Assembly: GCA_035439445.1 (NCBI GenBank)
Contig: DAORKG010000016.1
Location: 1 to 64,000 of the forward strand
Direction: 5' to 3'
From: UBA4416 sp035439445
Lineage (GTDB): Bacteria > Bacteroidota > Bacteroidia > B-17B0 > Aurantibacillaceae
DNA: 64,000 nt
Of the stretch, positions 6,594 through 14,617 are shown piece after piece (within the stretch, counting starts at the first letter, position 1; each line of letters opens with the position of its first letter). The position numbers and the translations under genes are program-made. Below the pieces are notes generated by a model. It did not search any database. It was not told where the DNA came from and was given only the letters and a program-made list of their open reading frames with translations.

Positions 6594-9050
6594 ATGTATA
6601 TATATCGTTTATTTTTATTGGTTGTATGTAGTATAAGTTCAATTGCTATTTATTCTCAAACCGGAACAGGTGTTTTAAAAGGAAGCATCTTGGATAAAGA
6701 TACTAAAGAACCTATTATTGGGGCTACAATTCAGTTGTTGAGTGATTTATCAAAGGGAACCGCCTCAGATATTGAAGGCAATTATGTGTTGGTTTTAGAT
6801 ACAGGTAAACATAAATTACTGTGTTCGTACTTAGGATTACAAAGCGATACTTTTTCGGTAAAGATTAAAGAAAATGAAATTTTTCAGAAAAATATTGTTT
6901 TAAAACAGCATGCTAAAACACTCGAAACCGTTGTAGTGTCGTCAGGCAAATTTGAACAAAAATTAGAAGAGTTAACGGTGTCTATGGAGGTTTTAAAACC
7001 GAATCTAATTGCTAATAAAAATACAACGAGTATTGAAACTGCTTTAGAACAGGTCCCGGGCTTAACTATTATTGATAATGATCCTCAAATTAGAGGAGGA
7101 AGTGGTTTTACCTTTGGAGTGGGAAGTCGCGTAGCCATTGTCGTTGATGGTGTTCCTTTATTAAGTGGAGACGCAGGAAGACCCGAATGGAGTTACATTC
7201 CAGTAGAAAATATCGAACAAATTGAAGTTATAAAAGGAGCATCATCTGTATTATACGGTTCATCTGCATTAAATGGCGTGATAAATATTCGCTCAGCTTA
7301 TCCACGTTCCAAACCAAAAACAAGTATTAATTACTCCGCTGGGCAATATAGTATTCCTCAATCTCCTGCCGAAAATTGGTATCGAACGCGAGGCAATAAT
7401 TCTTTTCCAGGCTTTAGTAATTTAAATTTATTTCATTCTCGCATTATAAAAAACAATTTAGACTTTGTTGCTGGGGCAAATTTCAATATCGACCAAGGTT
7501 ATATTGGACCGCCGCCTCCAGCAAAATTTATTCCTAATGATTTAAAAGAAGCTTTGCATATGGAAGACACTGTACCTGTGTTTTCAAATAATGATATGAT
7601 AAAAAAAAGAGCTCGAGTTAATTTTAATTTGCGTTATCGTTCAAAACGCATCGAAGGCTTGAATTTCGGTGTAAATACCAATTTCATGTTGAATAAAACA
7701 AATATGGTATTTGCCTGGCTAGATGATTCGTTGGGCTTATATAGAGGTTATCCAGGCGCTGTTTTTTTAGAAGACCAAGTTTTATTTAATGTTGATCCAT
7801 TTATAAAATATACTACAAAAAATGGGTTAAGTCATAGTTTGCAAACTCGTGTATTTCATTCAGATAACGTGATTTCAAATAACCAATCGAATAAAGGAAC
7901 AATGTATTTTGGAGAGTATCAAATTCAAAAGAAATTTAAAAGTATTGATTTGAATTTTATTGCTGGAACTACGGGTAATATCTCTTATTCAACTTCAAGG
8001 TTATATGCTTCAAGCGGACAACCGGATAATAAAATTGTTAATACATCAGCTTACATTCAGTTTGATAAAAAATTCTGGAGAATTTTAAACCTATCCGGTG
8101 GAGTTCGTTATGAGAATTTTAAGATCAATAATTTAAGTGCCGATGATGCTTTTATTTACAGATTTGGTGGAAATTTGCAACTAACACGAGGAACTTTTGT
8201 GAGAGGTTCTTATGGAACAGGGTATCGTTATCCAACAATTACCGAAAGATACATTACTACAAAGGCTGGAATGTTTGGTGTGTTTCCAAATCCTGATTTA
8301 AAACCTGAAACCAGTAAAAGTTTTGAAGTGGGAATTAAACAAGGTTTTAAAATTGGAAATTGCAAAGGTTATGTTGATGTAGCTGCTTTTCACCAAAAGT
8401 ATGAAGATAATATCGAATATCTATTTGGAATTTGGGACCCAAATGTGTCAATAGTGGGGTTCAAATTTTTAAATACTGGAAAATCGCAGGTTAGGGGAAT
8501 AGATGCATCTATTGCGGCAACAACTGCTGAAACAAATAAACGTTTTGGCGTATCTGCTCTGATTGGATACACCTATATCGAACCTATAACATTAACACCG
8601 GATAGCATTTATGGGTACAGTAAAAATATTGATGGATCAGTAGGGCCAGCTTTAAACTATAAAAATAGTAGTATGGATACAACGGACAATATTTTAAAAT
8701 ATCGATTTAAGCATATGTTTAAAATGGATATAGAATTCAAAATTTATAGATTTAATTTTGGAATTAGCAATAAGTATTATACAAAAATGCAAAACATTGA
8801 TAAAGCATTTGAGTATATAGAAGATTTAACATCAACAAATAATCAATTTTTTGATGTGATTTACGCAACAAGATATTGGAAAAAACATTTAGATATAAGT
8901 ATTTGGGATGCTAGGCTAAGTTATAATATTGATAAAAAACAAAAACTATCAGTGGTTTGTAATAATGTGTTTAATGTGGAGTATTCGTTGAGACCACTTA
9001 AAATCGAATCGCCACGAACAGCCGCTTTGCAATACGTGTTAACGTTTTAA
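6594..9050 (+). CDS. TonB-dependent outer membrane receptor
   Basis: An 818-residue receptor. I choose the ATG at 6594; an in-frame TTG at 6579 lies within the preceding terminator. Order of parts: signal peptide (LFLLVVCSISSIAIYSQ), carboxypeptidase-regulatory-like domain (GTGVLKGSILDKDTKEPIIG, about residues 20-105), plug domain (about 120-235, with QVPGLTIIDNDPQIRGGSG and VIKGASSVLYGSSALNGVI), then a 22-stranded type barrel ending in AALQYVLTF, the terminal aromatic residue expected of outer membrane proteins. Such receptors import siderophores, cobalamin, metals or oligosaccharides using TonB-ExbBD energy. No SusD partner follows, so it is not a SusCD pair. The substrate cannot be read from the sequence; the monocistronic context leaves metal complexes or vitamins as options. 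Confidence 0.92.
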   Translation: MYIYRLFLLVVCSISSIAIYSQTGTGVLKGSILDKDTKEPIIGATIQLLSDLSKGTASDIEGNYVLVLDTGKHKLLCSYLGLQSDTFSVKIKENEIFQKNIVLKQHAKTLETVVVSSGKFEQKLEELTVSMEVLKPNLIANKNTTSIETALEQVPGLTIIDNDPQIRGGSGFTFGVGSRVAIVVDGVPLLSGDAGRPEWSYIPVENIEQIEVIKGASSVLYGSSALNGVINIRSAYPRSKPKTSINYSAGQYSIPQSPAENWYRTRGNNSFPGFSNLNLFHSRIIKNNLDFVAGANFNIDQGYIGPPPPAKFIPNDLKEALHMEDTVPVFSNNDMIKKRARVNFNLRYRSKRIEGLNFGVNTNFMLNKTNMVFAWLDDSLGLYRGYPGAVFLEDQVLFNVDPFIKYTTKNGLSHSLQTRVFHSDNVISNNQSNKGTMYFGEYQIQKKFKSIDLNFIAGTTGNISYSTSRLYASSGQPDNKIVNTSAYIQFDKKFWRILNLSGGVRYENFKINNLSADDAFIYRFGGNLQLTRGTFVRGSYGTGYRYPTITERYITTKAGMFGVFPNPDLKPETSKSFEVGIKQGFKIGNCKGYVDVAAFHQKYEDNIEYLFGIWDPNVSIVGFKFLNTGKSQVRGIDASIAATTAETNKRFGVSALIGYTYIEPITLTPDSIYGYSKNIDGSVGPALNYKNSSMDTTDNILKYRFKHMFKMDIEFKIYRFNFGISNKYYTKMQNIDKAFEYIEDLTSTNNQFFDVIYATRYWKKHLDISIWDARLSYNIDKKQKLSVVCNNVFNVEYSLRPLKIESPRTAALQYVLTF

Positions 9051-9070
9051 TAAGGGTATATTTTCGGGAT

Positions 9071-9104
9071 TTTGTCTTTAGTACACTTTAATTCTTTATT
9101 TTTG
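9071..9104 (+). promoter_or_regulatory. Promoter of the cation/proton antiporter gene
   Basis: TTTG at 9071-9074, 22 bases, then TATTTTTG at 9097-9104, which matches the Bacteroidota consensus. The start of transcription would be about 10 bases before the ATG at 9120, so the leader is very short. Confidence 0.55.
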
Positions 9105-9119
9105 TTTTAAAGATGTTTT

Positions 9120-11264
9120 ATGCAACTATTTGCTGGTAATTTACAAGCCTTTCATGATTTTTTTAGTCATTACTTACCAGTAAAAAATCCGGTATTAATT
9201 CTTGCATTAACTTTATTAATTATTTTATTTGCCCCGCTTGTTTTAAAACGTTTTCGTATTCCCGGAATTATTGGTTTAATTATAGCTGGGGTTATTATTG
9301 GACCAAATACTCTTCATATTATTGAAAAATCTACCAGTTTTGAATTGTTTAGCAAAACCGGTTTATTGTATATCATGTTTCTTGCTGGATTGGAAATTGA
9401 TATGCAAGAGTATAAACAAAACAGAACCAAGAGTTTAGTATTTGGAGCTTTTACTTTTTTTATCCCTATCATCATTGGTTATATTGTTTGTGTTTATGTA
9501 TTTGGTTTCACCTTATGGCCAGCATTATTATTAGCTAGTATGTTCTCTACTCATACCTTATTAAGTTATCCTATTGTAAGCAATATGGGAATAGTGAAAA
9601 ATAGGGCGGTTCAAATATCATTTGGAGGAACTATTATCACAGATAGCGCCGTTCTAATTCTTTTAGGTGTTATTACAAATGTGGTTGGTGGTGAAATCAA
9701 CTCAATGTTTTGGATTCGATTAATTATATCACTCGGTCTATTAGTTTTTTCCGTATTGTATTTATTACCCAAAGTAAGTCGTTGGTTCTTCAGAAATATT
9801 GAAGGACAGGGAAGTTCACAATATATCTACGTGTTAGCTGTAGTTTTTATTGCCGGTTTCTTTTCTGAATTAGCAGGTGTAGAACCAATTATTGGAGCTT
9901 TCCTAGCTGGTTTAGCTTTAAACAGAGTTATACCACACAATTCAGTTTTAATGAATCGGGTGATATTTATTGGTAACACTATTTTTATACCGTTCTTCCT
10001 AATAAGCGCCGGAATGTTGGTGGATTTTAGTTTGTTTTTAAAAGGAACAGATGCGTTAGTGTTCGCCGGTATATTAAGTTTAGTTGCTTTGTTAACAAAA
10101 TGGCTAGCAGCTCAAGTTACCGGTGCCATTTACAAATATACCAAGTATGAAAAACGTGTCATGTTTGGTTTAAGCGCTTCTCATGCTGCTGCAACATTAG
10201 CTGTTATTAAAGTAGGATACGATATTGGTTTATTTGATCAAAATGTTATTAATGGGACAATTATTCTGATTTTGATTACTTGTATGGTTAGTTCTTTTGT
10301 AACAGAGAGAGCTGCACGAAAAATAGCCATGACAGATAAAGAAACAACAAAAAAAATCATTGACAGAACAGAACGTATTTTGATTCCTGTTAGTAATCCG
10401 GATAATATTGCTCGACTTATTGATTTATCTCTTATTATTAAAGATGATAAGTCACAAGAACCTATATATCCATTATCTATAGTTGAGGAAAACGAAGATG
10501 CTGATGAAAAAATTAATGTTGTTAAAAAAGTTATTGATGGCGTTGTAGAGCAAATATCTTCTGGAGATAAAAAAGTACAAGTATTAAAAAAAGTAGATTT
10601 AAGTATAGTTGACGGAATAGCTCGTTCGGCTAAAGCCTATAGTATATCCGATATTTTAATTAGCTGGAAAGCCCAACAAGGAACAGGTAATTTGATTTTT
10701 GGAACTATTGCAGATAATTTATTGGTGAAAACTAAACAATCAATTATTATTTCAAAAGTTATTCAGCCATTAAATACCTATCAGCGAATTATTGTTTTAT
10801 TGTCTCCTAATAGTGAATTGGAAAGTGGGTTTAATCTAGTAGTTCGTAAAATTAATGCCATTTTAAAACAGGTTGGTAGCAATGCTGTAGTTTATGGACA
10901 ACAAAAAACAATAGACGCTTTTACCTCACTAAATAAAGATAGAAAACGAGAGTTTTATAATTATCTCATTGTTAATGATTTTGAGGATAGCGATATTATA
11001 GATAAGGTAAAAGAAGATGATTTGTTTATCTTTTTAAGTAGTAGAAAACAAACAGTATCATTTGATTATCATATTGATAATATGCCTAAAGTATTGAATA
11101 AGAATAATGAATTTACAAGTTTTATTGTCTTTTATCCGGAATCTCAAAAGTCACTGAGTGATTCACAAATTACCGAAATGACAGTACCACCTATTCAAGA
11201 AAATATTGAAAAGGTGATACAGTTAAAAGATAAGATAAAAGATATTTTAAAAGGAGATAAGTAA
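9120..11264 (+). CDS. CPA2-type cation:proton antiporter with C-terminal stress-protein-like domain
   Basis: A 714-residue protein. Residues about 20-400 form the twelve or so membrane helices of a monovalent cation:proton antiporter (RFRIPGIIGLIIAGVIIGPNTL; LYIMFLAGLEIDMQEYKQN; VEPIIGAFLAGLALNRVIP). The soluble C-terminus of about 300 residues lacks a RCK/TrkA nucleotide-binding motif and looks like two universal-stress-protein-type halves (ERILIPVSNPDN; RIIVLLSPNSELESGF). Known: CPA2 proteins exchange Na+ or K+ for H+ in the inner membrane, supporting pH and osmotic balance. Inference: the C-terminal part is regulatory. The gene appears to stand alone. KefB-type potassium efflux is possible but the cytoplasmic domain differs. 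Confidence 0.88.
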   Translation: MQLFAGNLQAFHDFFSHYLPVKNPVLILALTLLIILFAPLVLKRFRIPGIIGLIIAGVIIGPNTLHIIEKSTSFELFSKTGLLYIMFLAGLEIDMQEYKQNRTKSLVFGAFTFFIPIIIGYIVCVYVFGFTLWPALLLASMFSTHTLLSYPIVSNMGIVKNRAVQISFGGTIITDSAVLILLGVITNVVGGEINSMFWIRLIISLGLLVFSVLYLLPKVSRWFFRNIEGQGSSQYIYVLAVVFIAGFFSELAGVEPIIGAFLAGLALNRVIPHNSVLMNRVIFIGNTIFIPFFLISAGMLVDFSLFLKGTDALVFAGILSLVALLTKWLAAQVTGAIYKYTKYEKRVMFGLSASHAAATLAVIKVGYDIGLFDQNVINGTIILILITCMVSSFVTERAARKIAMTDKETTKKIIDRTERILIPVSNPDNIARLIDLSLIIKDDKSQEPIYPLSIVEENEDADEKINVVKKVIDGVVEQISSGDKKVQVLKKVDLSIVDGIARSAKAYSISDILISWKAQQGTGNLIFGTIADNLLVKTKQSIIISKVIQPLNTYQRIIVLLSPNSELESGFNLVVRKINAILKQVGSNAVVYGQQKTIDAFTSLNKDRKREFYNYLIVNDFEDSDIIDKVKEDDLFIFLSSRKQTVSFDYHIDNMPKVLNKNNEFTSFIVFYPESQKSLSDSQITEMTVPPIQENIEKVIQLKDKIKDILKGDK

Positions 11265-11277
11265 GTTGTAAAATGTC

Positions 11278-12048
11278 TTATTGTGCATTCCAGCCACCAT
11301 CTACCGGTAAAGCTGTTCCAGTCATAGTTTTAGCTACGTCAGATGCTAAGAAAACTGCTAACTGACCTAATTCTTCAACGCTTACAAAATCTTTAACAGC
11401 TTGTTTCAATAACATCACTTTGCTTACCACATCGCTTTCGCTCATGTTATGAGCTTTGGCTTGATCAGCAATTTGTTTTTCTACTAAAGGAGTTTTTACA
11501 TATCCCGGGCAAATAGCATTGGCTGTGATTCCAAAAGGTGCACCTTCTAGAGCAATTGTTTTTGTAAAGCCCACAATTCCATGTTTACTGGCGATGTAGG
11601 CACTTTTAAATTCAGAAGCAACCAAACCATGTGCAGAGGCAATGTTGATGATACGTCCGAATTTACGTTCTTTCATCCCTTTCCAAACAGCTTTAGTTAA
11701 ATGAAAAGCAGAAGTTAAGTTAATACCAATAATGGCATTCCATTTTTCTTCAGGGAAATCTTCAATAGGTGATACATGTTGAATACCTGCATTATTTACC
11801 AATACATCAATTTTACCAAATTTAGCAACTGCGTCATCAACCATTTTTCTTAACTCAGCAGGTTGTAACATATTTGCATTGCTAAACATTACTTCAATAC
11901 CATATTGTTTAGCGACGTTATCAGCAATCTCTTGTCCGTTAGTTTCTAAACCATTAAATATAATGTTGTATTGTTTTGTTTTTGCAAATTCAATAGCAAT
12001 ACCTAGTCCGATACCGCTTGTGCTTCCTGTAATTAATATTGTTTTCAT
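11278..12048 (-). CDS. 3-hydroxybutyrate dehydrogenase-like SDR
   Basis: A 256-residue short-chain dehydrogenase of full family length. Visible: the cofactor-binding glycine motif TGSTSGIG at 7-14, NNAG at 85-88, catalytic Ser138, Tyr151 and Lys155 (YIASK), and ICPGYVKTPLVEKQI. The spacing and the segments NIASAHGLVASEFKSAY and ALPVDGGWNAQ match the D-3-hydroxybutyrate dehydrogenase subfamily, which interconverts 3-hydroxybutyrate and acetoacetate with NAD in the cytoplasm. No polyhydroxybutyrate genes are adjacent, so involvement in ketone-body or butyrate metabolism is inferred from the family only. It is 15 bases from the upstream SBBP-repeat gene on the same strand. Confidence 0.85.
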   Translation of the reverse strand: MKTILITGSTSGIGLGIAIEFAKTKQYNIIFNGLETNGQEIADNVAKQYGIEVMFSNANMLQPAELRKMVDDAVAKFGKIDVLVNNAGIQHVSPIEDFPEEKWNAIIGINLTSAFHLTKAVWKGMKERKFGRIINIASAHGLVASEFKSAYIASKHGIVGFTKTIALEGAPFGITANAICPGYVKTPLVEKQIADQAKAHNMSESDVVSKVMLLKQAVKDFVSVEELGQLAVFLASDVAKTMTGTALPVDGGWNAQ

Positions 12049-12063
12049 GTTAAATATTGGTGT

Positions 12064-13761
12064 TTAATTGTTTTTTATAAATTTTATTGAACTTGTCATA
12101 CCTGAATTATCAATTATTTTGATAAAATAGATTCCATTTGCTAAGGAGTGTATGTCTATTATTTTTTTTACCGAATTAATTTCTTCATTTATAAGCAGTT
12201 GTCCTAAGTTATTAAACAGTTCAATATTAAAATTATCAGAAGGTTTAACGTCGAAATTAAGTTGGTTTTGAGCAGGATTAGGGAAAAAGGATATGGTTTG
12301 TGATTGATGTTTTTCATTTAATCCGATTGCAATATCACTTAATTTAAAAATGTATGTGTCAACAGAATCTATGGATGTTAGATTAAATACATTTGAACTA
12401 AAATCAAAATCAATAGTACCTTGAAATCCTCCGCAAGAATAAAGACTGCCCGATATCTTAGATGAGAGTCCATATCCAACATCGTTAAAAGTACTTCCGT
12501 AACTTTTTGCCCATACAGAATTGCCAAGACTGTCTAAGCATGAGATAAATGAATCTGAAGCTCCTATTGAAATTAAATTAAGAGTGTCATTGCTGGGATC
12601 AAAGTCGCAAGTGCCACTGAAGTATCCAGTTGTAAAAACATGGCCAATAGAATCATTGATAACAGATAGGGCTTGATCATATGATGTTCCTCCCATTTTT
12701 TTTGCCCATAAATAATTTCCAGCACTATCAAACTTTGAAATGAATATATCGCTTAATCCAGTTGAAGTTAAATTATATACGGTGTTGCTTGGGTCAAAAT
12801 CTGAAGTTCCCCAAAAATAACCAGTTATATATATATTATTTGATGCGTCTATACTGATACTGTTAGCTAAATCTGTAGAAGTTCCACCTATTTTTCTTGC
12901 CCATACAAAACGTCCAGTACTATCTAATTTTGATATAAAGACATCAGAACCACCAGTTGAAGTTAAATTATAAATTGATGTTCCAGGATCAAAATCAGCT
13001 GTACTTTGAAAAACACCCGTTGTATATATATACCCTGAATTATCTATGTTTATATCTAACCCCTGATCAATGGAATTACCTCCCTGTTGTTTTACCCAAA
13101 CAAAGTCACCATTTGTATTTAGTTTTAGAATAAAAATATCATTCCCGGCAATGTAATTTAAATTATAGACTGTAGTTCCTGGATCGAAATCGACAGTTCC
13201 TGTAAAATACCCAGTACAGTATATGTTTCCATTTTTGTCACCTGTTATTTTTTGCCCTATATCACCATAAAGTCCACCAATTTTTTTTGTCCATTTGTGG
13301 TTACCAAGAGAGTCAAATTTTGAGATAAAAATATCATCTATGCCAGAAGAGGTAAGAGTTATATTTGTATTTCCAGGATCAAAATTCGCACTTCCTTTGA
13401 AATTACCTATTATGAAAATATTTCCATTTATATCTACAAATATGGATTTACTATAATCATAAGAAGTGCCGCCAATTTTCTTAGCCCATACAAAACTCCC
13501 AGCGCTGTTTAATTTAGAAATAAAAACATCTTTATCACCTGAGGATGACAAATTAAAAATACCAACACCTGGATCAAAATCGACAGTACCTTCAAACCAG
13601 CCAACAGTGTATACATTACCGAAATTATCAGTTGTCAAATTTGTACCAACCTCAGTGCCCAAACCTCCCAATTGTTTTACCCAATTAAAATTTGACTGAG
13701 CAGTTGCTAAGTTTATAGAAAATAAAAATATGACAGACAATATGATTTTTTTTAGTAACAT
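12064..13761 (-). CDS. SBBP beta-propeller-repeat protein with T9SS type A tail
   Basis: A 565-residue secreted protein. A signal peptide (IILSVIFLFSINLATAQ) is followed by about eight near-identical 50-residue repeats, each built from FVWAKKIGGT, a short D..G..Y.TGYF.GT.DFDP strand pair, then YNLTSTG.SDIFISKLDS. This is the SBBP (seven-bladed beta-propeller) repeat. The last 80 residues are a T9SS type A sorting domain (FFPNPAQNQLNFDV; IELFNNLGQLLI; LANGIYFIKIID). A surface or secreted propeller is implied; the function is unknown. The repeats are divergent at DNA level but keep the same protein pattern, so recombination between blades is possible. Confidence 0.88.
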   Translation of the reverse strand: MLLKKIILSVIFLFSINLATAQSNFNWVKQLGGLGTEVGTNLTTDNFGNVYTVGWFEGTVDFDPGVGIFNLSSSGDKDVFISKLNSAGSFVWAKKIGGTSYDYSKSIFVDINGNIFIIGNFKGSANFDPGNTNITLTSSGIDDIFISKFDSLGNHKWTKKIGGLYGDIGQKITGDKNGNIYCTGYFTGTVDFDPGTTVYNLNYIAGNDIFILKLNTNGDFVWVKQQGGNSIDQGLDINIDNSGYIYTTGVFQSTADFDPGTSIYNLTSTGGSDVFISKLDSTGRFVWARKIGGTSTDLANSISIDASNNIYITGYFWGTSDFDPSNTVYNLTSTGLSDIFISKFDSAGNYLWAKKMGGTSYDQALSVINDSIGHVFTTGYFSGTCDFDPSNDTLNLISIGASDSFISCLDSLGNSVWAKSYGSTFNDVGYGLSSKISGSLYSCGGFQGTIDFDFSSNVFNLTSIDSVDTYIFKLSDIAIGLNEKHQSQTISFFPNPAQNQLNFDVKPSDNFNIELFNNLGQLLINEEINSVKKIIDIHSLANGIYFIKIIDNSGMTSSIKFIKNN

Positions 13762-13781
13762 AAATTAGTCTGTTGATCAAA

Positions 13782-14495
13782 CTAAAAATTTGGTTTTAAC
13801 ATGTATTTGCTATAGAAATCAACAATGTGTTTTACTGCTTCATCAGCAGTATCCACAATTTTAAATAAATCTAAATCAGATTCATTAATATTATGTTCTT
13901 GGTGCAACATCGTTTTTTTGATCCAATCAATTAATCCTTCCCAATATTCACGACCTACTAATACAACCGGAAACTCCGCAATTTTATTGGTTTGTACTAA
14001 GGTTAATGATTCAAATAATTCATCAATAGTTCCAAAACCGCCAGGCATTCCTATAAATCCTTGAGAGTATTTTAAGAAAACGGTTTTACGAACAAAGAAA
14101 TAATTGAAGTCAATACTTTTATCTCTGTCAATATAATCATTCGGTTTTTGTTCAAATGGTAAATTAATATTTAAACCTACTGAATTTCCACCGCCACGTT
14201 TAGCGCCTTTGTTGGCAGCTTCCATGATGCCTGGTCCGCCACCTGTAATAACACCGTAACCTTCTTGAGTTAGTTTAAAAGCAATTTCTTCGGCTAATTG
14301 GTAATATTTATTTTCAGGTTTTGTTCTTGCTGAACCAAAAATGGAAACACAAGGACCAATCTGTTGCATTCTTTCAAAACCATTCACAAATTCGCTCATG
14401 ATTTTAAAAATCTTCCAGCTATCAGAAGCCATCACTTGATTTGTTTCTTTCGTCGCAAAGGCTCTTCTGATTTTTTCTTCTTTATCGTGGGTCAT
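13782..14495 (-). CDS. LOG family (TIGR00730-type) nucleoside monophosphate phosphoribohydrolase
   Basis: A 237-residue Rossmann-fold protein with both family signatures: GGGPGIMEAANKGAKRGG near residue 80 and PGGFGTIDELFESLTLVQT near 150 (the PGGxGTxxE motif). Known: LOG/YgdH-like proteins cleave nucleoside 5'-monophosphates (cytokinin riboside monophosphates in plants and some bacteria; AMP and pyrimidine forms in others). Here a role in nucleotide salvage is inferred; the cytokinin label used in many annotations need not apply. It is transcribed in the same direction as uvrA but separated by 122 bases with no clear promoter motif. Confidence 0.87.
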   Translation of the reverse strand: MTHDKEEKIRRAFATKETNQVMASDSWKIFKIMSEFVNGFERMQQIGPCVSIFGSARTKPENKYYQLAEEIAFKLTQEGYGVITGGGPGIMEAANKGAKRGGGNSVGLNINLPFEQKPNDYIDRDKSIDFNYFFVRKTVFLKYSQGFIGMPGGFGTIDELFESLTLVQTNKIAEFPVVLVGREYWEGLIDWIKKTMLHQEHNINESDLDLFKIVDTADEAVKHIVDFYSKYMLKPNF

Positions 14496-14617
14496 AACAA
14501 TTAGTTAATAATGTTGTATTTAATATTTATAATATATGAAATTATGTTTTTTTAGTTTTTACAAATGTTAATCAAACTTAATTTATTAAACATATGTAGC
14601 TTAAAACTCATTTCTAA

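Noticed and set aside
13466..13699. Open frame on the plus strand
   Set aside because: It is antisense to the repeats of the SBBP gene and has no protein signature.
12300..13700. Repeated pattern considered as a CRISPR or tandem repeat array
   Set aside because: The repeats are about 150-200 bases, vary in sequence and are coding blades of an SBBP propeller; there are no short direct repeats with equal spacers.
14496..14617. Promoter or terminator between uvrA and the LOG gene
   Set aside because: The stretch is AT-rich, but I found neither a hairpin with a T run nor a TAnnTTTG element that I could defend.
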